This document shows, piece after piece, positions 17,431 through 25,179 of a stretch of 64,000 nt of DNA (its first letter is position 1; each line of letters opens with the position of its first letter). The stretch covers positions 62,001-126,000 of the forward strand of contig NZ_CABUOD010000002.1 of the NCBI RefSeq assembly GCF_902493135.1, given 5' to 3'. Source of the DNA: an uncultured Parabacteroides sp. Lineage in GTDB: Bacteria > Bacteroidota > Bacteroidia > Bacteroidales > Tannerellaceae. The translations under genes were made by a program, and so were the position numbers. The notes under the pieces were generated by a model. That model was given only the letters and a program-made list of their open reading frames with translations. It searched no databases and was not told the DNA's origin.

Positions 17431-18363
17431 ATGAAACGGACTCTTATCCTCTCTCTCTTGGCTGCCGCGTTTTTAGCAGCCTGCAACTCTAAAAAGCGGA
17501 CGGAACCCGACGACACTCCCACAAGCGGCGTGATAGCGATTGCGGTAGATGAATCGCTTGCCCCGATCGTGCAGGAGGAGATCGCCGTATTCGAAAGCAT
17601 CTACAAAGAGGCAGGCATCGTCCCCCGGTTTTCCGGCGAGACGGAGACGATCAACCGGCTGTTGCACGACAGTACCTGGCTGGCCGTAACCACCCGCCCG
17701 CTGACGCAGGAGGAAACCGCTTACATGAACCAAAAGAAGCTGTTTCCGAAAGCCGTCAAGGTCGCGACCGATGCGATCGCGTTGATCATCAACCGGACGA
17801 ACCGGGACTCGTTGATCGGGATGCCCGTATTGAAGGAGATCCTGACCGGCAGGATACGCAACTGGAACGAATTGTCGCCCCGCAACCCGGCTATGCCCAT
17901 CGAAGTAGTGTTCGACAACCCGAATTCAAGTACGGTACGGTATGCGATCGACTCGATCTGCGGCGGTGAGAAGCTAAGCGGACACCTGCAAGCGGAACAG
18001 AGCAACCGGGCGGTACTCGATTATGTCTCGAAAACTCCGGGGGCACTCGGCATTATCGGGGTCAACTGGGTCAGCAACCCGGTCAATTCCACGAGCATGA
18101 GCTTTATCGATAATATCCGCGTGATGGCCGTCAGCCGTTACCGGGAGGCGACTCCTGCAAACAGCTTCAAGCCTTACCAGGCTTATATCGCCTTGGACGA
18201 TTATCCGATGACACGACCTGTCTACCTGCTCCTTTCCGAACCCCGGACGGGACTGGCTTCAGGTTTTGCCTCTTTTGTAGCAAGCGACCGCGGACAACGG
18301 ATCATCCTCAAATCGGGGTTGCTTCCGGTGACACAGCCGCTGCGAATCGTAAACATCAAATAA
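17431..18363 (+). CDS. PstS-like phosphate/substrate-binding lipoprotein
   Basis: A 310-residue periplasmic-binding-protein-like lipoprotein (LSLLAAAFLAAC, lipid on the cysteine near residue 18). The fold-type markers are VIAIAVDESLAPIVQEEIAVF, TRPLTQEE, ILTGRIRNWNEL, and a C-terminal half ending in SGLLPVTQPLRIV, which together match PstS/SBP_bac-type proteins. It is part of the TonB operon, not of a phosphate ABC transporter, which suggests a partner role to the TonB complex. The start at 17431 is preceded by aggaaataat; an earlier in-frame ATG at 17374 overlaps tonB and lacks a signal peptide. Confidence 0.87.
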   Translation: MKRTLILSLLAAAFLAACNSKKRTEPDDTPTSGVIAIAVDESLAPIVQEEIAVFESIYKEAGIVPRFSGETETINRLLHDSTWLAVTTRPLTQEETAYMNQKKLFPKAVKVATDAIALIINRTNRDSLIGMPVLKEILTGRIRNWNELSPRNPAMPIEVVFDNPNSSTVRYAIDSICGGEKLSGHLQAEQSNRAVLDYVSKTPGALGIIGVNWVSNPVNSTSMSFIDNIRVMAVSRYREATPANSFKPYQAYIALDDYPMTRPVYLLLSEPRTGLASGFASFVASDRGQRIILKSGLLPVTQPLRIVNIK

Positions 18364-18376
18364 ACAATATAATCGT

Positions 18377-19963
18377 ATGACACGCACTATCTATATCCTC
18401 ATCATCAGCCTGCTGGCAAGCATCGCTTATGCAGGCAATAATCCCGGCATTGATTTTTATAAGGCCGGTGAACCGGACATCGCCAAAAAGCTGTTCGAGG
18501 AACAGCTGGCCGGTACCCCTGCCGAAAAGGCGGTAGCTCTCTACTATTTAGGCGAGATCGCTTTCGATGCCGGACAAACGGCAAAGGCACTCGGCTATTA
18601 CAAGCAGGGATGGGAAACCGATCCCGAATATGCCTTCAATAAAGTCGGCGAAGGGAAAATCCTGTTGAAAACAGACCGGCCGTCAGCCGGGAAAGCATTC
18701 GACACAGCGATCAAGGTCAACAAGAAAAATGCAGACACCTACGTTGCCATCGCCTCCGCCTACTCGACAAACGGCATGGAGGAAGAGGCCGCAGCCTCCC
18801 TTGAAAGCGCCCGGAAACAGAATCCGAACGCTCCCGCCATCTTCCTCTACGAAGGTGACCGCCTGTTGGCACAAAACAAGCCGGGCGATGCCGCCGGCAA
18901 ATACGAACAGGCGATCCATTTCGATCCGGACTGCCGGATCGCCTACATCCGGTATGCCGAGGTCTATCAGGCTGTGACTCCTTCCCTCTCCGTCGAGATG
19001 TTGCAGAAGGTCATAGCCAACCATCCGGAGTACCTGCTCGCCCAGCGCACGTTGGGCAACGTCTATTCCTTGCAGGGCGCCTATGCCAAAGCGGTCGACG
19101 CCTACGACAAATATATGGCAGGCGGGTTATACTCCACCGACAACCTGGTTCATTATGCTTCCGCCTTGTTCTTCGACAAACAGTATGACAAAGCGGCCGA
19201 AGTACTTACCCAAGGCGAAGCTATGGACCCGGACAATTTCCTGTTGAAACGTCTCAGTTTCTATGACGCCTGCGAAACCGGCAAGTACCAGGAGGGATTG
19301 GACGAGGCGACTGCTTTCTTCCGGATTCCGGACGGCAAATTTATCTGGCAGGACTATCTGTATTACGGCCGCCTGCTGAACGAAGCCAAGCAGTATGACC
19401 AGTCTTTAGCCGCCTTGCAGCAGGCTCAAACGCTTAGCGGCAACCATGCGCATCCTGAAATATACAAGGATATCGCCAATGTCAACCTGAACAGTGGAAA
19501 CGACAATGCGGCGATCGAAGCCTATACGAAATATATCGAACAGGCGGGCGAAGCGGCAGAGGCCTCGGATTTCTACCAGTTAGGGAAATATTACTATGGC
19601 GCGGCGGTCAAGGACAGTACGCTTGCAGCCGGCTACCTGGCGAAAGCGGACAGTGTCTTCGCCATTGTGAAGGAGCGCGTGCCGTCAAGTCACTTGGGCG
19701 TCCTGTGGCAGGCTCGTACCAATTCGCTGCTGGACCCGGAAACGGAGAAAGGGCTGGCTAAACCGTACTACGAAGCATGCATCCCGATGCTCGAAAAGAA
19801 TCAGGACAAATACCGGAAGGAACTATCCGAATGTTACCGCTACCTGGGCTACTACTATTACCTCAAGCAGGACATGGACAGCTCAAAACTGTACTGGAAC
19901 AAAATCCTCGACATCGCCCCCACCGACAAGACGGCTTTAGAAGCACTGAAAAACATCAAATAA
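18377..19963 (+). CDS. TPR-repeat periplasmic protein of the TonB operon
   Basis: A 528-residue protein with a signal peptide (MTRTIYILIISLLASIAYA) and at least eight tetratricopeptide-like helical hairpins, seen as recurring A-x-x-x-Y-x-x-A/G-x-x-Y patterns (for example AVALYYLGEIAFDAGQTAKA near residue 52 and LLAQRTLGNVYSLQGAYAKA near residue 225). TPR solenoids are protein-docking surfaces; here the likely partners are the TonB-ExbBD complex and the PstS-like lipoprotein, which is inferred from the 13-bp spacing. A terminator follows the stop. Confidence 0.88.
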   Translation: MTRTIYILIISLLASIAYAGNNPGIDFYKAGEPDIAKKLFEEQLAGTPAEKAVALYYLGEIAFDAGQTAKALGYYKQGWETDPEYAFNKVGEGKILLKTDRPSAGKAFDTAIKVNKKNADTYVAIASAYSTNGMEEEAAASLESARKQNPNAPAIFLYEGDRLLAQNKPGDAAGKYEQAIHFDPDCRIAYIRYAEVYQAVTPSLSVEMLQKVIANHPEYLLAQRTLGNVYSLQGAYAKAVDAYDKYMAGGLYSTDNLVHYASALFFDKQYDKAAEVLTQGEAMDPDNFLLKRLSFYDACETGKYQEGLDEATAFFRIPDGKFIWQDYLYYGRLLNEAKQYDQSLAALQQAQTLSGNHAHPEIYKDIANVNLNSGNDNAAIEAYTKYIEQAGEAAEASDFYQLGKYYYGAAVKDSTLAAGYLAKADSVFAIVKERVPSSHLGVLWQARTNSLLDPETEKGLAKPYYEACIPMLEKNQDKYRKELSECYRYLGYYYYLKQDMDSSKLYWNKILDIAPTDKTALEALKNIK

Positions 19964-19993
19964 AGACTTTTTCTCTATCTTCATGTTTTCTCA

Positions 19994-20041
19994 CCCTGGC
20001 ATATCAGTTAATCGACCTTTCGGGTATGCCGGGGTTTCTTT
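19994..20041 (+). terminator. Terminator of the TonB operon
   Basis: Arms CCCTGGCATA (19994-20003) and TATGCCGGGG (20025-20034) pair apart from one wobble, then TTTCTTT follows. Its end touches the stop codon of the convergent gene at 20040. Confidence 0.75.
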
Positions 20042-20261
20042 AAGCAATTTTACCTGTGCTCAACTCTTGACACAGATAATTATAAACATAAGGCGGACTC
20101 TGGTAATACAATCCTGTTTCCTTATCCAACAACAATTCATACAATTCAGAATTGTAAACCGTAGCAAATGCGTCTAACATTGTCAGATTATAATCACGCA
20201 TCAGAAACATTACCAATTTCTGCACGACCGACTGCACTAAAAATTTATATTCCTTATTCAT
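20040..20261 (-). CDS. Small protein of the DUF3990 module
   Basis: A 73-residue protein (MNKEYKFLVQSVVQKLVMFLMRDY...) whose ATG at 20261 overlaps the DUF3990 stop codon in an ATGA, so it is translationally coupled to it. It has two short helical stretches and a tyrosine-rich tail (YYQSPPYVYNYL). I recall similar small proteins next to DUF3990 genes in Bacteroides, but their role is unknown; an antitoxin or accessory function is inference. A distant relation to DUF3791 is possible. Confidence 0.7.
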   Translation of the reverse strand: MNKEYKFLVQSVVQKLVMFLMRDYNLTMLDAFATVYNSELYELLLDKETGLYYQSPPYVYNYLCQELSTGKIA

Positions 20262-20734
20262 AAGACAATCAAACAAGAGGTTGCTTTTAATGTTCCAAAG
20301 AAATATTGTTTATTCAATTTTCTATATGTCAATTCTTTTACCAGCATTTCCAATGATATCATTCCTTGTTCATAACGTTCCAGTTGAAAGGCTACACCAT
20401 CATCTGCAACAGGACCAGCAACTATATCATAGTCGTGAACATTTTCTCTATTTTCATTATTCCGATTCCTTAATATGAAAAGAGCCCATTCTTCAGAAGG
20501 CCTATCAAATATCTTTACAGATAAGGATTTATCCGACAGAAATCGTTCATCAAAAAAATATGAAGAAACTATGGCTTCGCCATTACGGGCAATCTTCAAA
20601 CGCCTTTTAGCCATATCTTCGGCCTGCTCTCTGATATCTGTCAGATAAAATCCACACCCAAAGTCTTTTCCGGACATACACTTGGCTAAATCGATCGACG
20701 AGACTTTCATATTTGAACCATGATACAAAATCAT
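20258..20734 (-). CDS. DUF3990 protein, ADP-ribosyltransferase-like
   Basis: A 158-residue soluble protein. The N-terminus MILYHGSN (H5) and the motif DFGCGFYLTD (residues 24-33, Y30) match the pattern of the H-Y-x group of ADP-ribosyltransferases related to PARP and diphtheria toxin, where the histidine and tyrosine bind NAD. The third acidic or polar residue cannot be placed with confidence. DUF3990 belongs to this superfamily as I know it. The gene overlaps its neighbours by 4 bp on both sides (20731-20734 and 20258-20261). An effector or toxin function fits the fold and the small neighbours, but is not shown by the sequence. Confidence 0.82.
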   Translation of the reverse strand: MILYHGSNMKVSSIDLAKCMSGKDFGCGFYLTDIREQAEDMAKRRLKIARNGEAIVSSYFFDERFLSDKSLSVKIFDRPSEEWALFILRNRNNENRENVHDYDIVAGPVADDGVAFQLERYEQGMISLEMLVKELTYRKLNKQYFFGTLKATSCLIVL

Positions 20735-20958
20735 TCTATTGCTCCTCCATTGCTTTTACATATTTGGGTAAGATCATCTACAGCATCTTGGATTGACAAC
20801 AAATGTTCAGCTTCATAACACTCATCCAAAAACTCCAAGCCCTTAAAACGAGATAAATAGGCATATGCCTGTTTATTTGTCAAGTCATACTTATCAGCAA
20901 AAGCACTGATACAGTAATCAATGTAGATCACTTTATTCTTTGTCTCTTCCATAACCAT
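20731..20958 (-). CDS. DUF3791-family small protein
   Basis: A 75-residue helical protein (IDYCISAFADKYDLTNKQAYAYLSRFKGLEFLDECYEAEHLLSIQDAVDDL) with the DUF3791 pattern of an aromatic-rich first helix and a D-E-C-Y-x-x-E-H segment. Members commonly sit directly before DUF3990 genes, as here with a 4-bp overlap, which suggests an immunity or antitoxin partner. Start may be ATG 20958 or 20952. It lies 18 bp downstream of the XRE gene, so all are probably one transcript. Confidence 0.78.
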   Translation of the reverse strand: MVMEETKNKVIYIDYCISAFADKYDLTNKQAYAYLSRFKGLEFLDECYEAEHLLSIQDAVDDLTQICKSNGGAIE

Positions 20959-20976
20959 CGCCTGTTTCTTTTATGG

Positions 20977-21279
20977 TTACAAAGACATCGACAACTCGAT
21001 CCGACATCCTAAAGCGTTCATAATGCGATAGAATGTCGAGACTTTCGGTTCAGTCTGCCCGCTTTCCACTCTCGATATATAAGAACGGTCCGAACCTATA
21101 CGGCGAGCCAGTTCCGCTTGGCTGATCTTTGCTTTTTTCCGCGCATCTTCTATAATTTGCCCGGTATAAAAAGCATAGGCTTTTTCTTCAGCTTCGATAC
21201 GGCTGGAAGTTCCGGGTGCTCCGAAACGGGCATCCAGTACAGTATCATAATCAAATACCTGATGATTGTTTGTCTGCAT
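20977..21279 (-). CDS. XRE/HigA-type helix-turn-helix regulator
   Basis: A 100-residue protein whose residues about 48-98 form a lambda-repressor-type HTH (KISQAELARRIGSDRSYISRVESGQTEPKVSTFYRIMNALG), with a helical N-terminal extension (EAEEKAYAFYTGQIIEDARKKA) typical of HigA antitoxins paired with RelE/HigB toxins. The gene upstream on the same strand is a deleted HigB-like remnant (21251-21394), so this is probably an antitoxin left without its toxin that may now regulate the downstream DUF3791-DUF3990 genes. An imperfect palindrome in the promoter region is a likely operator. Confidence 0.85.
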   Translation of the reverse strand: MQTNNHQVFDYDTVLDARFGAPGTSSRIEAEEKAYAFYTGQIIEDARKKAKISQAELARRIGSDRSYISRVESGQTEPKVSTFYRIMNALGCRIELSMSL

Positions 21280-21394
21280 AATATGCCTCCTTTATTTTTA
21301 AAGCTTTCTCTATTTCATTAGTGGGAGTTTTTTGTGTTCCCATAAAGGCCTCGAAATAGCCCCCATAAGTTTGTATTTTACGCTTGACTTCCAT
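21251..21394 (-). pseudogene. HigB/RelE-type toxin remnant with an internal deletion
   Basis: A 47-codon frame from ATG 21394 to TGA 21251. Its first 17 residues (MEVKRKIQTYGGYFEAF) match the start, and its next part (GTQKTPTNEIEKALKIKEAY) matches the end, of Gp49/HigB-type toxins; the roughly 60-70 residue catalytic middle is absent and the two halves join in frame. The ATG and TGA are intact, so a short peptide could be made, but a functional RNase is not expected. It overlaps the start of the XRE gene, as toxins and antitoxins of this class normally do. Confidence 0.72.
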
Positions 21395-21398
21395 ATTG

Positions 21399-21430
21399 CA
21401 AATATACAAAACGTTGTTCAACTATACAAC
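21399..21430 (-). promoter_or_regulatory. Promoter and probable operator of the XRE-DUF3791-DUF3990 operon
   Basis: Minus strand: TTG (21427-21429), 20-bp spacer, TATATTTG (21399-21406), 5 bp upstream of the remnant ATG. The imperfect palindrome GTTGTATAGTTGAACAAC (21413-21430) covers the -33 area and is well placed for autorepression by the HigA-like protein. Confidence 0.65.
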
Positions 21431-21762
21431 AAAGTACTCTTCCTTTTTACCTGTCACCATCAATCATTATAACCAACGAATCCCCGAAAGCCTGAACTTC
21501 CGGGGATTGTTTTTTGTCTGCCTCCGGTCTTCACAGAGGGAAGGACAGAAGAACTTTTTTAATTTCATTAACTTTAGTATTAATATTCACCGCTTGTTCT
21601 CCCTCGCGGGGTAATTGGACGTTCCCAGGCAATCGGCAGCAAAGCCGGCTATTCGGGGAATGCCGCACGGTGATATTTAGAATTATTTGATTATAAAATG
21701 TCATCTACGTGGGGACGATCCTCTATGACCGCCCGCCACATTTCAGTATTGTTTAGTACCAA
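21431..21762. other. Intergenic region with hairpins
   Basis: No gene is seen here. Arms AATCCCCG (starting about 21479) and CGGGGATT, followed on the plus strand by GTTTTTTG, make a terminator-like hairpin. A second structure near 21617-21665 pairs TTCCC with GGGAA around a TCGGC/GCCGG stem. Near 21705-21740 a GC-rich hairpin (GTGG...CCAC on the minus strand) could end transcription of the surface-protein gene, though it lacks a T-run. Confidence 0.4.
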
Positions 21763-24700
21763 TTATTTAACGATAGCTTTTACAGCAGCTTCACCTTCAA
21801 CAGCTACAACTACTACACCTGCCGGAGCAGCGATCGTTGCATTGTCAGAAGAGATAACCGTGTTAGCTACTACCTGACCTAAGATGTTGCTTACAACAAC
21901 TTTCTTACCGGCAGCACCAGCGATCGTTACGTTGCCTTCGCCAGCTACAACCTTAACAGTTGCTACAGCTGGAGCATCTTCGTTAGAAGTGGCAGAGCCT
22001 TCGCCTAATGTTACAACCAGAGCTTTTTCTACCTGATTTGTAAAGCCTAACTTACCGTTCAGGTTGTACAAATAATAATTCGGAGCAGAAATCGGTCTGA
22101 TTACATAGCTGCTTTCAGAAGCTTTCATAATGTAGAACTTGAAGTTATCAACACCTCCCAAGCATACATCTTCTTCTTCCTCTTCTGCAACCAAAACAGA
22201 CTTACCGTTTACAGTCGTAGAGATTGTGTCAAGACCAGCCAATGTTGCCGGACGGAAAATAGCTTTCAAATCGCCATCACGTCCATCAGCAGCGACATAA
22301 GAGCCTTCCAAAGCATAGTTTACATTATATACATAATCAGCCTTATTAGCATCCCAATGAAGCATAGAATCCGTTGCGAAATACAAGAAGTCTCTTGCTT
22401 CTTCTTCACCATTACCTTTAGAGATATAGAAAGAATGGAAATCCTTGTCGATATCAGCAGTATCCAACCAGAATGTCATGCCTTCGCCGATAATACCTTC
22501 CAAGATACCATTCTTGTTCAGTTTCACAGCAACAGCACCTTCTTCGCTATTGAATGTAGCGTGGCGAGCTACAGCTTCCAATGATTCAGAAAGAGCATCG
22601 AAATCAACCGTTACAGCTGAATAAGGAGCATCCAGTTTATCCAAAGTTGCAGTACCAGCTTCAAAAGAAGCAGAAGATGTATTTACAGACCATTTTTTTG
22701 CATCAGCCTTAACAACAGCCTTATAATTATCGGCATCAGTAGGACCAGTAGTAATAGCCACTTTAGTAAAACGCATCATAGCATATGTTCCATCCGCATT
22801 CTTTTTGAAGAATAAACGCTGTGCGTTATCTTTATCATTTGCTGCTTTATAATCATTAGCAGTACCACCAAAATACTGCTTAGAATTATCGTTCTTCAAA
22901 TTGTACAGCAAATAAGAAGTCGCTACGTTTACAACAGAGTCTTTCTGTTTTACATCTGTTCCGTCCAGATAAGCATATTTCATCTTATTTTTTACGTTTT
23001 CAGCCTTTTCAAACATCCACTGAACGCTATTAGCAGCATTGTTGATAGGAACAAAATAAGCAGGAGTAGCACTACCAGTGTAAGCCATGTACAGCTTTTC
23101 AACCGTTACCGAACCAGTACCGTTGAATACCAATTCTGTCTGCTGGTTCAACTGTGCATCTGTCAATGTCAAGAAACCTTCGCTTTCAGTTGTCGGAGTC
23201 AGTTTGACAATCTGATATTTCCAGTTAGCAACCGTAGACAAATCCGTACCGGAAGCAGGAGCAACTACACCAACAATAGAAGTAATAGAAGCGCCATTGC
23301 TCAATGCTGCATTACTGATTGCATATTCGCCAGCCTTGTCAGTCTTATACATGCTGACAGTGAAAGTCACGTTTGTTTCACGGTTTGTGAATGTAAAGTT
23401 ACGACCGCTTACAGAAGAGATTACCCACTGAGCCAACGGAGCATTTACATCTACATCTTCCGGAGCAGCTACAGCAGCACCGAATGCAGAAGTGCCATAA
23501 GTCGGAACCAAATACTTGCCATACAAAGAAGAAGCGGCAGCAGTAGTGTTAGCCGGCTTAGTTCCCAAGAAAGAGATGTTGTAGATGGCAGCATCGTCTG
23601 CTTTCAATACGTCAGCAGCAGCAGCCCAAGTGTTGCTTGTTGTCATAGCCAAAGACAGTTTGTCTGCGTTACCGGAACCAACAGTCGTGATATAAGTCTT
23701 GATACCACCTGTAGTCAAAGAGTAAGCACCTACTGACAAAGCTGTAGCAGACGTGTTGTCATTGCCTTCAACTTTAGCATTAGCCAATGTAATCGTATAT
23801 TCGCCTTCTGCATTCTGAGGATCATCTTCTGAAACAGCGAAAACACCGTTCACGCTTGCAACTTTACCATCTTTCTTAACGTTGTTATCGGCCAACTTGT
23901 TACCTTTTACAGTTGTAAAGTCGTAACCTTCACCACTTGCAGCATCCAAGCCTGTGATACCAAAGTTCTTTTCCGGGTTCAATACGATAAATGTAGCAGC
24001 TTCAACCTGTGCTTTTGTAAAACCTGTAGCCAGCAGTTTCTTACCGGCAGCGTCAGCTTTAACAAAATACATACCAGAAGTTGCAGCAGTAGAAATTACA
24101 CCTGTCAATGCAGCATCTACAGTAGGTGCAGAAACAGCAATCATCTGGTCTGCAAACGGATTGACGTCCGGATCAGAAACTGCGTTCGGGAATGCAAACT
24201 TGAAGCCTTGACCAGAAAGGTTGGCGTTCAAATCATCAACAGCGAGGCCTGTTTTAGCAACCCATGCTGTAGCAGCTGTTCCCGCGGCATTTACATCATA
24301 TGTCGTAGCGACACTTGTATTAACTTCAAACTGACCAGCTAAATTCAAAACTGAAATTTTTCCAAAATCCAACCCTTTACCTTCTACAGTAAAGATGTTT
24401 GTAACAGTTGCAACATTTGTCACATCAGCACTTAACGCAGAACCATCTGTTTTCGTCACATAAAATGGTTTTCCATCAGCTTTCAATGTAAACGTAGAAA
24501 AGTCACCAATTGCATTGTAAGCATAATCAGCAATTTCAAACAAAGCAGCATTTTCGATAGAAGCATCACCTGCAGCAGCATAAGTGGAAACAGCCGTTCC
24601 ATTTACCTTGTGAGTTTGATCCACTTTGATGTAACCTCCTGTGTTACCCAAGTAGAACTTTGCACCATTCTGCAAATCACCTTTTGCGGCTTCCGCTGTA

Positions 24701-24780
24701 ACAGCAGCGTTTGCAGAACCAAACAACGCGCTTACCATCAGCAAGCCCGCTGTCAAAAGAGTAGAAATTCTTTTGTTCAT
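21763..24780 (-). CDS. Large secreted surface-layer-like protein with DUF6383-like C-terminus
   Basis: A 1005-residue protein with a signal peptide (MNKRISTLLTAGLLMVSALFGSANA). The long middle is rich in Ala, Thr, Val, Asp and Asn with repeated beta-strand-like segments and almost no cysteine, as in S-layer or other surface glycoproteins; repeated D-S/T-x motifs could be O-glycosylation sites. Residues about 935-1005 (ending VVSNILGQVVANTVISSDN... and AVEGEAAVKAIVK) match the DUF6383 kind of tail that I associate with Parabacteroides, and resemble type IX secretion sorting domains (N-x-LGQ-x-V, then a hydrophobic strand and a short K-containing end). The codon use is that of a highly expressed gene. 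Its upstream region carries a candidate invertible promoter that currently points away, so the gene may be OFF. Confidence 0.82.
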   Translation of the reverse strand: MNKRISTLLTAGLLMVSALFGSANAAVTAEAAKGDLQNGAKFYLGNTGGYIKVDQTHKVNGTAVSTYAAAGDASIENAALFEIADYAYNAIGDFSTFTLKADGKPFYVTKTDGSALSADVTNVATVTNIFTVEGKGLDFGKISVLNLAGQFEVNTSVATTYDVNAAGTAATAWVAKTGLAVDDLNANLSGQGFKFAFPNAVSDPDVNPFADQMIAVSAPTVDAALTGVISTAATSGMYFVKADAAGKKLLATGFTKAQVEAATFIVLNPEKNFGITGLDAASGEGYDFTTVKGNKLADNNVKKDGKVASVNGVFAVSEDDPQNAEGEYTITLANAKVEGNDNTSATALSVGAYSLTTGGIKTYITTVGSGNADKLSLAMTTSNTWAAAADVLKADDAAIYNISFLGTKPANTTAAASSLYGKYLVPTYGTSAFGAAVAAPEDVDVNAPLAQWVISSVSGRNFTFTNRETNVTFTVSMYKTDKAGEYAISNAALSNGASITSIVGVVAPASGTDLSTVANWKYQIVKLTPTTESEGFLTLTDAQLNQQTELVFNGTGSVTVEKLYMAYTGSATPAYFVPINNAANSVQWMFEKAENVKNKMKYAYLDGTDVKQKDSVVNVATSYLLYNLKNDNSKQYFGGTANDYKAANDKDNAQRLFFKKNADGTYAMMRFTKVAITTGPTDADNYKAVVKADAKKWSVNTSSASFEAGTATLDKLDAPYSAVTVDFDALSESLEAVARHATFNSEEGAVAVKLNKNGILEGIIGEGMTFWLDTADIDKDFHSFYISKGNGEEEARDFLYFATDSMLHWDANKADYVYNVNYALEGSYVAADGRDGDLKAIFRPATLAGLDTISTTVNGKSVLVAEEEEEDVCLGGVDNFKFYIMKASESSYVIRPISAPNYYLYNLNGKLGFTNQVEKALVVTLGEGSATSNEDAPAVATVKVVAGEGNVTIAGAAGKKVVVSNILGQVVANTVISSDNATIAAPAGVVVVAVEGEAAVKAIVK

Positions 24781-24884
24781 AATCTAAACTTTAATATTAA
24801 TAATACAATAATTGAAATGCTCGTTCTATATATATGTACACGCATTTATAATGTACACGTGTTAACATTTGTATCTTGATAGCA
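24781..24884 (-). promoter_or_regulatory. Leader region of the surface-layer-like gene
   Basis: About 100 bp of AT-rich leader with two direct copies of ATGTACACG (near 24833 and 24851). No TAnnTTTG box oriented toward the gene was found here, so no constitutive promoter is visible. Confidence 0.4.
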
Positions 24885-25083
24885 AAAACGATCGTTTTTT
24901 TTAGTCATTTTTTCCGCCTATATTCAAAGTTCGTATTGAAAAGGTGGTTTTTCGTCCTCAAATTGCTATCTGATTGATAAGAAAGGATATAGAGGTAGGA
25001 TTTTTTTTCAAGAAAAGAGTTGTGGTTTTAAAAAGTATGTGTATTTTTGTGCTGTAAAAATGACGAATTAAAACGATCGTTTT
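24885..25083. other. Candidate invertible promoter segment
   Basis: The segment is bounded by inverted repeats. Left arm (24885-24912): AAAACGATCGTTTT, five bases, GTCATTTTT. Right arm (25056-25083) is its reverse complement apart from the five-base spacer, 23 of 28 positions. The 14-bp core is itself a perfect palindrome and differs by one base from the ARACGTWCGT-type core I recall for Mpi-family promoter inversions. Between the arms is a canonical promoter (25020-25049) that points away from the surface-protein gene; flipping the segment would aim it at that gene. Part of the flank (TTTTAGTCATTTT and CCGCC) is also repeated directly at 24899-24918 and 25084-25102. Confidence 0.65.
25020..25049 (+). 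promoter_or_regulatory. Consensus promoter inside the candidate invertible segment
   Basis: TTG at 25020-25022, exactly 19 bp, then TATTTTTG at 25042-25049, a full match to the Bacteroidetes consensus. On the plus strand it drives only the antisense of the DUF3987 gene, with nothing coding downstream in that direction. Confidence 0.7.
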
Positions 25084-25179
25084 TTTTAGTCATTTTCCCG
25101 CCACCCAAATTTCTGATCCACAGATATTTATCTTCAAAAACGACATTCTAAAAAATCATCAACGCCGTTCTCGTTCAAA

